A DNA stretch of 64,000 nucleotides, from positions 16,430,001 to 16,494,000 of the forward strand of contig QCXZ01000137.1 of NCBI GenBank assembly GCA_025024175.1, in the 5' to 3' direction. Origin of the DNA: Rhyzopertha dominica (Eukaryota; Arthropoda; Insecta; Coleoptera; Bostrichidae). Shown one piece after another: positions 25,236 to 35,465 of this stretch; within the stretch, counting starts at the first letter, position 1, and the number at the start of each line of letters is the position of its first letter. The translations under genes were made by a program, and so were the position numbers. Below the pieces are notes generated by a model. That model saw nothing but the letters and a program-made list of their open reading frames with translations. It ran no database searches and was not told the DNA's origin.

Positions 25236-25741
25236 CTTTATTTTGACATTTTTCATATTGCCTCAAAAGTCGAAAAGAATATCCTGCGCGCGTTTTAAAA
25301 TATTCAAGGTCGAAGGTCGCAAAATCATTTTTTTTAATCGTATTGGTCGAAGGCGTAGCCAGGTTTTAGCGTCGGGGGGGGGGGGGGGTTTACCTTACAA
25401 AGAAATAAAACTGCGACCAGTGGCAGCTCGTAACAATTTTGACTGGGGGGGGGGGACACACAGCCAGCGAACTTTTTTTTTGTTTTTTTTTCGTGGAGGA
25501 GGGAAAACCTTGCATAGGCACCCTGCTGTCGGCCAGCAGGGTAGTGTCGGATTCTTACCGGCTAAAACCCCTCCCCCTTTGTNGTTCTACAAAATAAAGA
25601 TTAAATATTATTCCAATTTACGATTTGTATGTGAAGTCCATTCGCCTATTCTTTTGAGCCGCGAAATGGTCAATTACGAGTTCATTAACATTTGGATTTG
25701 ACTGTATTAGTTCCTTTTCAATAGAGCACATTGCCAATGCA

Positions 25742-26640
25742 TTAAGTCAGTTCTGACCCATAGTATTGCGCGAAAACGTTTAATCTCTTTAATTTTGAAA
25801 AACATCGCTCGCTCTCGACCGTCGTCATTGGAATGGTACAAATAGTTTTTAAAAGTTTAATAGTTTCCGGAAACACGCTGCCTAAATTATTTTGCATCAG
25901 AAAGTGATAAACATGAACGGCTCCATTTGCATTTCGAAAAACTTCTCTGTGATAAATTATCATTAACTCGTGTTTAAGTGTAATCGCGTTTAAATCATAT
26001 TTGTCGGGAAATATTTCGCTGTATTCTTGGAAGCAATGAGATTCAAGAAGGACGCCTCTAAAAAATCGCTCGAAAAGAATCTATTACATACATTCGTAAT
26101 TATTACTTCGCAAACTTCTTTAGCCATCTGTTTGTTACCATCAATAAAACACTGTCGCTTTGAAGGCACGGTTGCTTCAGGAATGTTAACGTCCAACTCG
26201 TCCCTAATTTTTTGAACCGAAGTCGAAAATGCGGAGATTGAATTCTTAACCTTAAGACTATCTAACTGGCGTTGCTGTAGTAATGACATCTGCTGATTAT
26301 ATTTGTTCCCGAATACATCCGTGACTTATCGCTAAGAGTTCGTTTTGTATCGTTTTGGATAGGCCTGAAAAAACACTATTTTTAGAGTTTTCGATATGAG
26401 ATTTTAACGTTGTGTCAATTTCCGCCATTAAATTAACCAAACCCTTAAAAATTCCCGGATTCTGACTATCTACTCTTTCATCGTGACGCGCAAAGCTAGC
26501 TCAAAGGCTCCACAAAATTTAATGCAATCAATTAAACGACCAAGTATGTAACGATTTTGTTTAACCGCGTCTTTATGTTTCAAAATTTCAAGCCTGTAAG
26601 CACTGCTTAGTTGATTCTAGCGAGGAATTTAAATGTTTTT
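25742..26640 (-). pseudogene. hAT transposase remnant with hATC dimerisation domain
   Basis: Minus-strand reading gives, from 26600 downward, LEILKHKDAVKQNRYILGRL then DCIKFCGAFELALR, and GIF-RGLVNLMAEIDT-like text in broken frames. Next come SLLQQRQLDSLKVKNSIS, SVQKIRDELDV and SKRQCFIDGN (26289-25990), and finally FPETIKLLKTICTIPMTTVE then SERCFSKLKRL (25742-25963). The last block is the hATC dimerisation motif typical of ZMYM1/hAT-like proteins. The text jumps from just after the region before the RNase H fold to the late middle part, so most of the catalytic core (DDE) is deleted. Stops and frameshifts separate the blocks. The element cannot make its own transposase. Confidence 0.8.
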
Positions 26641-27357
26641 GGCAAATTGAATGTTTTTTTAATTTTTTCGCCCAGATACTTCAAATCCGTAACTCCCGCC
26701 AAACCTGCCTGTTTCATCGCCTTAATGGACGATACCGCATTTTTCGCCGCCTGCTCCATTTTGCGCACAATCCCAACACAATTCCGCGAACTCCGAATAA
26801 AACACTTGACCTTCGCGAAAAAAACAACCGCAAAAACACAAAGGCACAAATGTAACAATAAATGATAAATGTAGCTGTAAGCAGAATATTAATAAATAAT
26901 AAATTTCTTCACTGTTCGAAATGAAAACACTGCAACACATGTGACGGTGAAGCAGGAATAACGAATAATATAGCATATAGCGCATGCGTTATGTATGCAA
27001 ATTGCGAGAGGCGAGACCTGCGATTGGCTCGGACATTTCAGCGTATACCGTCCCGGCGCCACCTGTAGCTGTATTTTTGAAACTAATAACACCTACCATA
27101 TACTCATGCGTTTTGATCTCTCGATCCAGGGAATTCTGGTACGATATGGCAACGCGAGGGAGGGCATGTCCAAGAATTTCCCTGCCGACCGCGATGCCGA
27201 CTACAGAATAAACATAGATATTACAAATGCGAATCGCTGTGCGACGGTAAAATAAAATACCACAGAGATTTGTCAAAATAATTAATTCCCTTTTTCTTAT
27301 TTTTCTGTTGGTGGGGCATTGCCCGTTTGCCCTCCCACACCAGCCGCTGCTGATTGC

Positions 27358-27624
27358 GACTAAGACCCCGATTTCATTTCTGGTTACAAGGGGTGGCGCA
27401 GTGCAAGTTTTGACGCGTTCTTATGCAAAGACGCCATAAATACGAAAATGGAACTCGAAATCTATTTGCATCGTCNCTCAGCACTTAGCGCTGCCACGGA
27501 AACTATGCAAATGGAGATTGCGAGTTCCATTTTCGTATTTGTGGCGCCTTTGCATAAGAATGCTTCAAACCCTCGCACTGCGCCACTGCTTGCAACAAAA
27601 AAAAATGAAATCGGGGCCTAAGAC
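27358..27624. mobile_element. Palindromic fold-back MITE nested in the hAT element
   Basis: Two arms of about 115 bp (27358-27471 and 27505-27624) are reverse complements with modest divergence and a short, N-containing spacer. Matching blocks include CCCCGATTTCATTT at the outer edge, GTGGCGCAGTGC, TTCTTATGCAAAG and TACGAAAATGGAACTCG near the centre. There is no coding content. I could not see a clear target duplication, so whether it inserted separately or is an internal part of the hAT family is open. Confidence 0.75.
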
Positions 27625-28149
27625 TACACTGCACGTCAAGAATAATATTTTATACTCCTTGCCTCTCCTTATTTCAATACGTATAACATTAATGCAATAT
27701 TTTGATATTTCATGGGGGGGTCAAACCCCCAAAACCCCCCTGGCTACGCCCGTGGTATTGGTATTTATTACAAAAGTTGTAGAGCATTAAATTCGTTACA
27801 AATTCTTCCTTGAGCAATTTTTAATACGTTTAACCGTTTTGAGATAGAGCCTGAAGAGTGCGGAGCGCTCCCATAATACATGGCATTGCTGAAGGTCAAT
27901 CATGAATCCCAGTTCAAAATAGGTATGGTTTTTATATTAGTTATAAATTAAAAAAAAACTGTTTCAGACAAAATTTGTAGAGAATTTAATGCTTTAGAGC
28001 TTTTGTAATAAATACAAATATGATTTAAAGCATGGGGAGGGAGATATTTACAAAGAACTGATTTTAGCATCCTTTGACCTTGAATATCCTAAGACACGCA
28101 TACAATATATTCGACTTTTGAGTCAATTTATAGCTTGGTATACCTCATT

Positions 28150-29148
28150 CCGAGGTGAAACCCCTAAAGTGACCAGACTATCTAGATTTTTGGATAAAAA
28201 AATATTGCTATTGTTTTATAATTACTTCTAAACATGTTTTCCCGCATGCTGTATTCTGTATAATTCTAAGGCAGGGATTACCCCATCATCAACAAGTATC
28301 ACTAACGAGTACAGATACAATACAATAGTACAAGCACAATGCACAATTAAAATAGACACGGTTAAAAATTGTTACAACAATTTCGGAATCTCTGTATCCA
28401 CATTAGATACTACCATATTGGCAAGTTCCTTTTTACTGCGCGCTCCATAAATTCCAAACACGAAAGCAACCTTCGTAGAATGAAAAAATGGTGTTAAACA
28501 GAACGCGCATATAATTGACTACTGCCGTACCTTAATCGGTAAGTAGATTTCATTGGAAGCTTTAGTAAAAAACTAGATCAATTTTCCTTCAGATATTTTC
28601 TTTGCTTCGTGACCGACACCATTAGTTTTCAAAAACGTTATCAATTTGTGGTATCCACTAATGTTTACATCTTTTTTAGACAACAACTTCCTAAACTGAG
28701 CTTTTTGTTTCTAATACATAACTATTATATGGTTGTTTATTGGGATTTACTGATTTCTTGACTCTTTACTGGTCACTACGTCAAGACTAAGTTTCAAGTT
28801 AATTGTTTAATTCTCATCACACAAACTTCCACAGTATGTGTAATGTTAGGGTAATCTTACACGTTGGCCCTCTCTGCGTAAATAATTATTATCAATCCTT
28901 TCCTGATTAAACTGTACATACATTTAGCAATATTTTATTGTGATTCATACTCTATAGTAGTTGCATCTCAAATATATTACAAAGTCCTTTCTATCTACTC
29001 TATTTATCTAGAACTCTTCCCAGGGGTATAACGGAGACTATATACGGAGTATAGTGTCACTTCCTCTGGATTACGTCGCTAACCATTTATAAGCATTTGC
29101 GTCGGCATTTCTGCGAGGCGATTTTAACTTGAGCCTTTGTGTTTGCAG
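28150..29148 (+). other. Probable arrestin intron sequence upstream of the first visible exon
   Basis: No exon is recognised. The stretch ends in TTTGTGTTTGCAG, a standard acceptor for the arrestin exon at 29149. The upstream arrestin exon(s), which must supply the start codon and the first two bases of the codon split at 29149, were not found in this window. Confidence 0.45.
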
Positions 29149-29313
29149 GGTATTCAAGAAATCCTCCCCTAATAACAAGTTGACCCTCTATCTGAGCTCA
29201 CGGGACCTCGTTGTTTCCAATGATAGGGTTGAGAAACTTCAGGGAGTATTGCTGGTCGACCCGGAGTTCGTGGAAGGAAGGAAGGTGTATGGACAGGTCA
29301 CACTGACATTTAG
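29149..29313 (+). CDS. Arrestin, internal exon (N-domain beta strands I-IV)
   Basis: The exon codes for VFKKSSPNNKLTLYLSSRDL at its start and VYGQVTLTF at its end, the N-terminal part of an arrestin N-domain. It has the KK pair after VF that acts as phosphate sensor in arrestins, and the RD pair near the polar core. Acceptor: TTTGCAG/G. Donor: TTTAG/GTAAGG. Length is 165 bp, and both boundaries split codons. The last two bases AG join the first base of the next exon (59283) as AGA (Arg). The sequence resembles a third insect arrestin type more than classical photoreceptor Arr1/Arr2; that subtype call is my inference from memory of the family. Arrestins bind active phosphorylated GPCRs and end G-protein signalling. 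Confidence 0.92.
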
Positions 29314-30174
29314 GTAAGGGCAGTTGTTATGGCATGAAATTAGTTAGAAGTAGTTGTCCTAAATGAAATACCAAATCACTATTTTTAACTTGTATAAGTA
29401 ATTATCGCGTTATTTACAGAAATATAAGTATTTCCGTCTCAGTATATGTTTGCGTTTTATTAGAATACTATAAATATGTCGCATTTTCCTTTGCAGCACT
29501 CATTTTATTATTACTTCCATAGACCATAACTTTTAAATATTATTAAATTAAATATTTCTCAGTTATTTATTATATATCAATAACATAAAATTTTATTTTA
29601 TTTTCGAGAGACTTTTTTAGCGTCCAGACGTTGGTCAAGATACTAATAATAGATAATTTCATGTTAATATCGTGTATCCTATTTTATACAGCACTACTAT
29701 TTTTTCTATAATATTATATTACTAAAAAAGTGTCTTACAAAATTTTGACTCTCGCCTTGTCAGGTAGCAAATAGCACACCCTTAACAGGTATAACGTCGA
29801 CAAAACGGCTCCTATTCTAAGAAATCTTTTTTTAGTAATAGCCTGGAGCGGAGCGGAGATAGCAAGCTGTACATTGTTTAAGAGATACTGGCATGTCCAA
29901 AAATAGGTCAAATGCAACTATACCGACCTGTTTCAAGCTCGATAATAGATCTCTAGTCAACTAACAAAGCATTCAGGAAGCTTAAAGAAAATACATACCG
30001 TAGCGTAGAAAAGCAAAGAAAAGCAAAAGTAACAACGAATCAAAGAAAGAAGAAAAAATAGATATACATATTATAAGGAAAAGTGTTTATGCTGGCAACG
30101 TATATAAGCCTAAAAATTAATATAGCTTGTAGTTAGCTCTTCATCGGTGACGTGTCGAACAATTGCTATTAACT

Positions 30175-30685
30175 CTTAGATCTCTTCATAATGTGTTCTA
30201 GTGTTGTCGTTATTATTGTTATTGTTGGTGTCGTTACAGTGAAATAGTTCAATTTGTCTAAAAAGTGTGTACATAAATCACACAATTGTGGTACAGAAAA
30301 TCTCGGGAGACGCCTTCGAAGCACATTGAGTTACCAAATATACGGGGAGAACCTTATCCAACAAGAACACAAAAACCGTGAGCGAAAAAGAAGAAGAAAA
30401 GCTGGACGAAATCATAGTGACAAGGAGTAAGTAAGAAAGCACTATACCAGTGCGAAATAATTGTACAGAAACCAGGAAAACATGGAGACAAGTCCAGCCG
30501 CAAAAATTGGTATAGTCCTAAAAAAAGCTTCAATGTATAGAAAAGAAAACAAGGTAATACACTAGACTAGAAAATTTCCGGTAGTGTAATATTACCCCAT
30601 CTAGAGATCCAGCATGCGAATGGATAAGCACTTTCAAAATAATCAAGAAACAGCAACATAAACAGGAATCAAATAATCATTTTAA
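30175..30685 (+). repeat. Unnamed dispersed repeat (family A), copy 1
   Basis: It starts TGTTCTAGTGTTGTCGTTAT and shares with copy 2 a T-rich head ending GTCGTTACAGT, then AATTGTGGTACA/AATCGTGGTAC, CAAATATACG, and a purine-rich body (GAGTAAGTAAGAAAGC). It is truncated at the 3' side by copy 2. No protein is recognised. Confidence 0.6.
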
Positions 30686-30689
30686 ATTC

Positions 30690-31490
30690 TAAGATTCTAA
30701 GATGATAATGTGTTCTAGTGCTACGTTCTTGCGTTTACATTGTTATTGTGATTGTCGTTACAGTAAACTAGTTCCGTGTATCTAGACAAATGTATTCAAG
30801 AAGGCACGTAATCGTGGTACAAAAAATCCAGCAAGACCAAATATACGTTCAGAATATTTCCAACAGCAACACAAACACCCTGTAAGAGAAATAAGAAAAA
30901 AGCTGCATTCATATTAGACAGAATATATTCAAGCTCAGAGGGATCTTGGAAGAAACGATTCAAGATTGAGGAAGGAGAAGAAATCATATCGACAACAAGA
31001 AAAATGAGTAAGAAACCACTACGACAACGCAATAATACTGTGCAAAAACAAAAAAGTAATCGAAACAAACCCATCCACAAAAACAATTGGACGGTCGTAA
31101 TGAACTGTGGAAAGAAAAAACACTAATGCGCACAGAACAGAAATATCCCGTAAAATATCGTCACCTAATTTGCAGCTCACGAAAGCGCAATCTAAACAGG
31201 ACAGATGTATCATAAATCGCTACATAACTTCAGACATCATCTCACACAATGAAAAACAATGAAGCCGTGCTAAGCCAACATCCCACACGGAAACATCTAA
31301 GGAAAGTATTTACTTGCTGAATGCACCTTTCCCATTCCATTCCTCAGCTTTCCGTAACATGCGCTACGTGGGAACCCACTAGCAGCCAGCGTGTCACCCC
31401 TCTAACCCAGCGTAGACATAGCAGGCCCACCGGTTTATGCGGGAGCGGCAGAAATGCTTACCGTACCATGGTTCAATCAATCAATATTTT
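30690..31490 (+). repeat. Unnamed dispersed repeat (family A), copy 2, with TCAA tail
   Basis: The longest plus-strand copy. The head at 30700-30775 contains TGTTCTAGTGCTACGTTCTT and GTCGTTACAGTAAACTAG. The body is A/G-rich. The 3' part (31320-31480) is GC-richer and ends GTTCAATCAATCAAT, a short TCAA-type tail as found at LINE or SINE 3' ends. The same 3' part is present in reverse at 45590-45750. A simple tail and 5'-variable copies suggest retroposition. I see no open reading frame that identifies the parent. Confidence 0.6.
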
Positions 31491-31807
31491 ATTACTAAAA
31501 AGGTAAAAATTATTACTAATCGTGTCAGGTTTTAATATCTCATGTATGACCGTTGCCAGGGTTATTTTTATTTCAATTTAAGTGGTTTTGATGTGGAAAA
31601 TTACTGTTTGAAAAATCTGACCAGAAAATGAATGTAAGTTAGTGCTACTACTACAAACAGTATTTCTGGCATACTTTTCAGAAAAGTCGAAGATAGTAAA
31701 GTTCTCAACTCCACGGTCTTACAACTTTACATTAAAATCTACGCTGCTTGCGAATGAAAATTATGACTTTTAAAATTACGCATATTTATGCATGTTTATA
31801 GATACAT

Positions 31808-32250
31808 CAAAATTGATGGATGGTTATAAACCGAAGAAGCCCGAGAAACTAACGATGATGAACACTTTTTTGTAAAGGTTGTTGCGATAATGGGCATATG
31901 TGCAGCGCCTCGGTGTAATGAATTAAACAAGATGAAAATATCTCATATGGATCATCGAAAATTAGTAATAACCGTCTCACTGTCTGACACCAAAACTAAG
32001 AAAGATCGGCCGTTTTGCATTACCGACAAGGAAAATTGTGTGAGTGTTATAAATATAGAGAAAAACTACGCCGCTTTCCATCCTAGAAGATTTTTGTTAA
32101 GCACCGAGAAAGAAGATGCGACGTTCAACGTGTGTGGGTAATATTTCTTATAATGTTCCAAAGAAAATTGCTGATTTTCTGATTTCACTGAATGCAGAAT
32201 GGTTTACCTACAGATCAATGTTTCCGCAGCCACGATACCAGCAAATTTTG
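31808..32250 (+). pseudogene. Tyrosine recombinase remnant (Crypton-like or related)
   Basis: Plus-strand reading gives YKPKKPEKLTMMN (one frame), then VAIMGICAAPRCNELNKM, ITVSLSDTKTKKDRPF, NYAAFHPRRFLLS (second frame), then VGNISYNVPKKIADFL and LNAEWFTYRSM (third frame). This order matches insect tyrosine-recombinase-like proteins of transposon origin: a KPKK linker, the box I Arg in G-x-PRC-x-EL, the SDTKT-x-RxF block, and a PVGIN-like block leading to a box II usually read as TGHSFRR. Here the box II position reads TYRSMF, so the catalytic His-x-x-Arg is lost, and two frameshifts are present. The element is inactive; terminal structures were not found. Confidence 0.7.
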
Positions 32251-32689
32251 TCGTTGATCTGGCAATCAGTCAAGCGTGTGCGATGTTACATTGCTAAGGT
32301 GCGCCTTCTTTCCTGGCACGCACTATACTTACCAGAATGTTTTTTGATACCGTCTGAATCCCATTTTCAGCACACTAGCTTTCAAATTGATATATATATC
32401 CCTTCACATACACTACGCGTAACTTACTTGGCAATACTTTACCGGTGGTGTTTTTCGTAATCTCTCGGAGCTCTGGGGGGAGGGAACACTATGTCATCTC
32501 TTAACTCAGTATCATTATTGATGGTTGCAATTGCTACTGCTTTTGAAATGTAAAGCACTTGTAAAGTTNTAATGGGCCTTTTCGTGATATTCGAATTTTG
32601 TATCAGATATGCATGCTTATTTGGTAAACTTACTGGCATAAAGAAAACAAAAAAAATTAAATAGATAAAGTTTGTGCGCCAAGCAGCTG

Positions 32690-32955
32690 CTTCCTAGCTT
32701 ATTAAATGGAACGACTTCATCAATTTCATCGGATTTCGTTGAAATGGTTTCCTACGTCACGCTCTAGCCTCATCGCGGGGTATCGTTTTCTATCCTCTCT
32801 TTTTAAAACAAACTTTGTACTTGACTTATTTAAATGTTACTCTCAAAATTTTGAGGTTTTGTGTGCAGTGAAGGGGACATAAGCATATTTTTATACAACA
32901 ATAAGCTGTTAAAATAAAGATAAAAGTTAAAGTTAATAGTTCTGAACAGCCCTAT
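32690..32955 (+). repeat. Dispersed repeat B, copy 1 (ends CTGAACAGCCCT)
   Basis: Reverse-complement similarity to 63012-63300. Shared blocks include a GCTTCCTA start, AATTTCATC(G/C)GA, GGTTTCCTACGTCACGC, CCTCATC and TTATTTAAATGTTA. It ends CTGAACAGCCCT, the reverse of CAGGGCTGTTCAG, which starts copy 2 and is a hAT-like terminus. No coding content. Confidence 0.6.
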
Positions 32956-35045
32956 TGGAAATCAAAAGAATGATATGAAGTTTGCGCTTGTATTTTATAA
33001 TTTTATAAGTTGTCAAGTTGCCAACTTAAACGTGATATAATTACAAAAAAAATTAATTAATTTAAAATGAAATTTCTCATATTTTCTTACGTAGAAAACG
33101 GGGAAGACGGAAGCTATGCAAAATAAAAAAGTTGCATATTAATAAACCTATTTCGGAAGGTACTTTGTTGCAGTTATACATTACAAACTCACCTTCCGCT
33201 CGTTCTGTAAACGCTGGACGCGTGCAGTAAAGCTACGCCTTATGATTTAGTTTTTTACTACATATACTATTTTATCTACCTTTGATATTAAAATATTATT
33301 TTGTCTATCCTAGCGTTTGATATGTGCCTTGATCTTTTTATTTGAATAGATTAAAGCATACTGTAATATTTTATAAAATAAATTTGTTTATATTATAAAA
33401 GTATCATATTGACTTTCTAAAACGTAATTAATTAATCTTGAAAGAACTTTATATTCGACGAGCAAAATAAAAACCGTTTCATACGCGCACGTAAATTACC
33501 TTGCAAAGTGTTCTTGCAAACACATAAAATTAACAGGAATGTTAATTAATATTCTGATTAACGTCGTAAATTACCTACTAAAAGGCAACAGACCAGGCAT
33601 CAAGTTTAAACTGTATTAGCGGCGCTAGGTAACACAGCAAAGGCGCTTATCTGTTAAGACTTATAAGTAGTAGGTAGTAAATTATATTGGAAAGCTAAAA
33701 AGCGTTCACCTTCCTGCTGGTTATTTTTACTCAGGAATTACAAGAGCCTTACAGGAGTATAGAGAAACGGCAAAGACAATGCACGTTTTGTCTTCTTTAA
33801 ATGTAATTGAATATTCTGGGGCTAAATTGACCCCGCGAGAGCGTCTGCAACAGTTTCATGAGAATATTTCATCGCCCGAAGGGTCCAAGGGGTAATTCTA
33901 TTAGAGGCTGCTGTGTAATTAATTTTAGTCAAATGAAGCAAATTAGTGCAAAAATAACGTCGAATCGTTACATTTCAGGTAACATCAGCTTGAGTGTACA
34001 GTGCGGGCCTAGTATCCCTAATATTTGGATCGGATGAGGTGATTGAAAAATGTCCTCCTTGCACAGGTGATATGTTGGTTTTTTCCATGAAGGCGCCACA
34101 GTCGCTATCAACTTAAAAAATTAAAATAAAATAGGTGTCATGTGCCATTTTTCATTCTCTACGTACTTAGGTTTGGTAAACTGAAATCAGTGTATACATT
34201 ACAAGTTATGCGGGTTTGAATCTGAAAACCATTCATTACATACCTCACAAATTTCAAATTAATTGTTTGATTTCAATTTTACAAACGTAGTCATGCAGAC
34301 ATAGAAAATAACTTTAAAAGTGATTGTAAAATCACCCAGTTGTGTTAAAGAGATCATTTTTCAGTTTTTCACATAAAAAACGGATGTGGTGTTTAAAATC
34401 GTATAACCCCTCATTTTTGATAGTAATTGAACCTAATTTCACATCTTTTTTAGGATGAGACTGCGCCTTTTGCATTTATTTTATAACGTGTATCCCATTT
34501 TGAAACTGTTAGGACTGATTATAATCTATATTAATTCTAAAAACACTATTGTCAAAACTGACACATGCGAAATGACGTCACATGATTACGCAACCGCAAC
34601 AGGCGCTTTGCGCGGGAATGTTCCCGTTTTGAAGATTAGGTTGATTTTTAAAATAATTACTTCAAAACATGATATGCTTTTAAGGCTATAGAAAATTGCT
34701 TTTCGCGCTATTTAAAAAAATTAGAAATGTCCAATTATCCCATAAGTTCATCAAAAGAGGTATGGACGCTCTACCGCTGAAGAAAGTACGACGCCGAAAG
34801 CGTCACGACGTCGAGTTGAAAAGATGAAAAATTTGATAATGAAGGAAGGAGGTTGTTGTGAAAAAAATCTTAAATTCATTGGACCATACACAACAAACTT
34901 ACTTTAGGCCTGATTACATAATCAGGCTTGGTCCCACAAAAAAACTGAACCGGAGTTGCTTGTCATGTGGAATTCTACATCACAGGGGTAGCACGGTAGA
35001 TTTCGGNAAAAGTAAAAGCAACTCGGATGAAAGACCTTAGGCTTT

Positions 35046-35465
35046 TTATTCCTAGTAGTATGCAAGGGAAGAAGTTGGTCGAAAAGAGGAACAAGGTCCT
35101 TGAAATACAACGAATTCTGGACGCGATGGAATGGTAATGACCAAAGGACACGTAGGTGAAAGTGTTAGCATATTCTTCAGACCATCCCAAGAGATTTGTA
35201 GTGGAAGTTGTGGTTTTTATAAAACTTTGACGGTCCTGCGCTGTTTCTTATATTTCATTTCATTCCTCGTAGTATCCAAGGGAAGAAGTTGGTCGAGAAG
35301 AGTAACAAGGTCCTTGAAATACAACGAATTCTAAATGAGAGGTAATGGTAATAACCAAAAGACACGTAGGCCATCCCACAACAGATACCTACATCAAATT
35401 TGTAATGGAGGTCGTGGTTTTTATAAAACTTTGATAGTCGTACCCAGTTTTCTATATTTGAATCA
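35046..35465 (+). repeat. Tandem duplication, two units of about 216 and 204 bp
   Basis: Two adjacent units start CCTAGTAGTATGCAAGGGAAG and CTCGTAGTATCCAAGGGAAG. They share AAGAAGTTGGTCGA, ACAAGGTCCTTGAAATACAA, CGAATTCT, AAAGACACGTAGG-like text and GTGGTTTTTATAAAACTTTG in order. The level of divergence suggests an old local duplication. No protein is recognised. Confidence 0.75.

Larger units (their letters stand above)
25348..27754 (-). mobile_element. hAT transposon (ZMYM1-like lineage), internally deleted
   Basis: The 2407-bp element has 16-bp terminal inverted repeats: CGAAGGCGTAGCCAGG on the left, and CACGGGCGTAGCCAGG read inward from the right. They are flanked by identical octamers GTATTGGT (25340-25347 and 27755-27762), the 8-bp duplication expected for hAT. 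The left subterminal region holds G runs up to about 17 bases and a 9-bp-stem hairpin near 25520-25545; the right end carries C and G runs. Minus-strand coding remnants of a hAT transposase occupy 25742-26640, and a separate palindromic insertion lies at 27358-27624. Confidence 0.9.
25240..28145. repeat. Older fold-back element split by the hAT insertion
   Basis: With the hAT element (25348-27754) and one target copy removed, the flanks form a long inverted repeat. The left outer block at 25250-25330 (TCAAAAGTCGAAAAGAATAT, TTCAAGGTCGAAGG) matches 28060-28120 in reverse (GACCTTGAATAT, TTCGACTTTTGAG). The block at 27762-27820 (ATTTATTACAAAAG, GAGCATTAAATTC) matches 27970-28020 in reverse (GAATTTAATGCT, CTTTTGTAATAAAT). 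The unpaired centre is about 27820-27950. The arms are diverged, so this element is older than the hAT copy inserted in it. Its ends and class are not resolved. Confidence 0.65.

Noticed and set aside
26889..27276. Overlapping frames on both strands inside the hAT element
   Set aside because: They arise from less AT-rich non-coding sequence between the transposase remnant and the right end; no conserved blocks.
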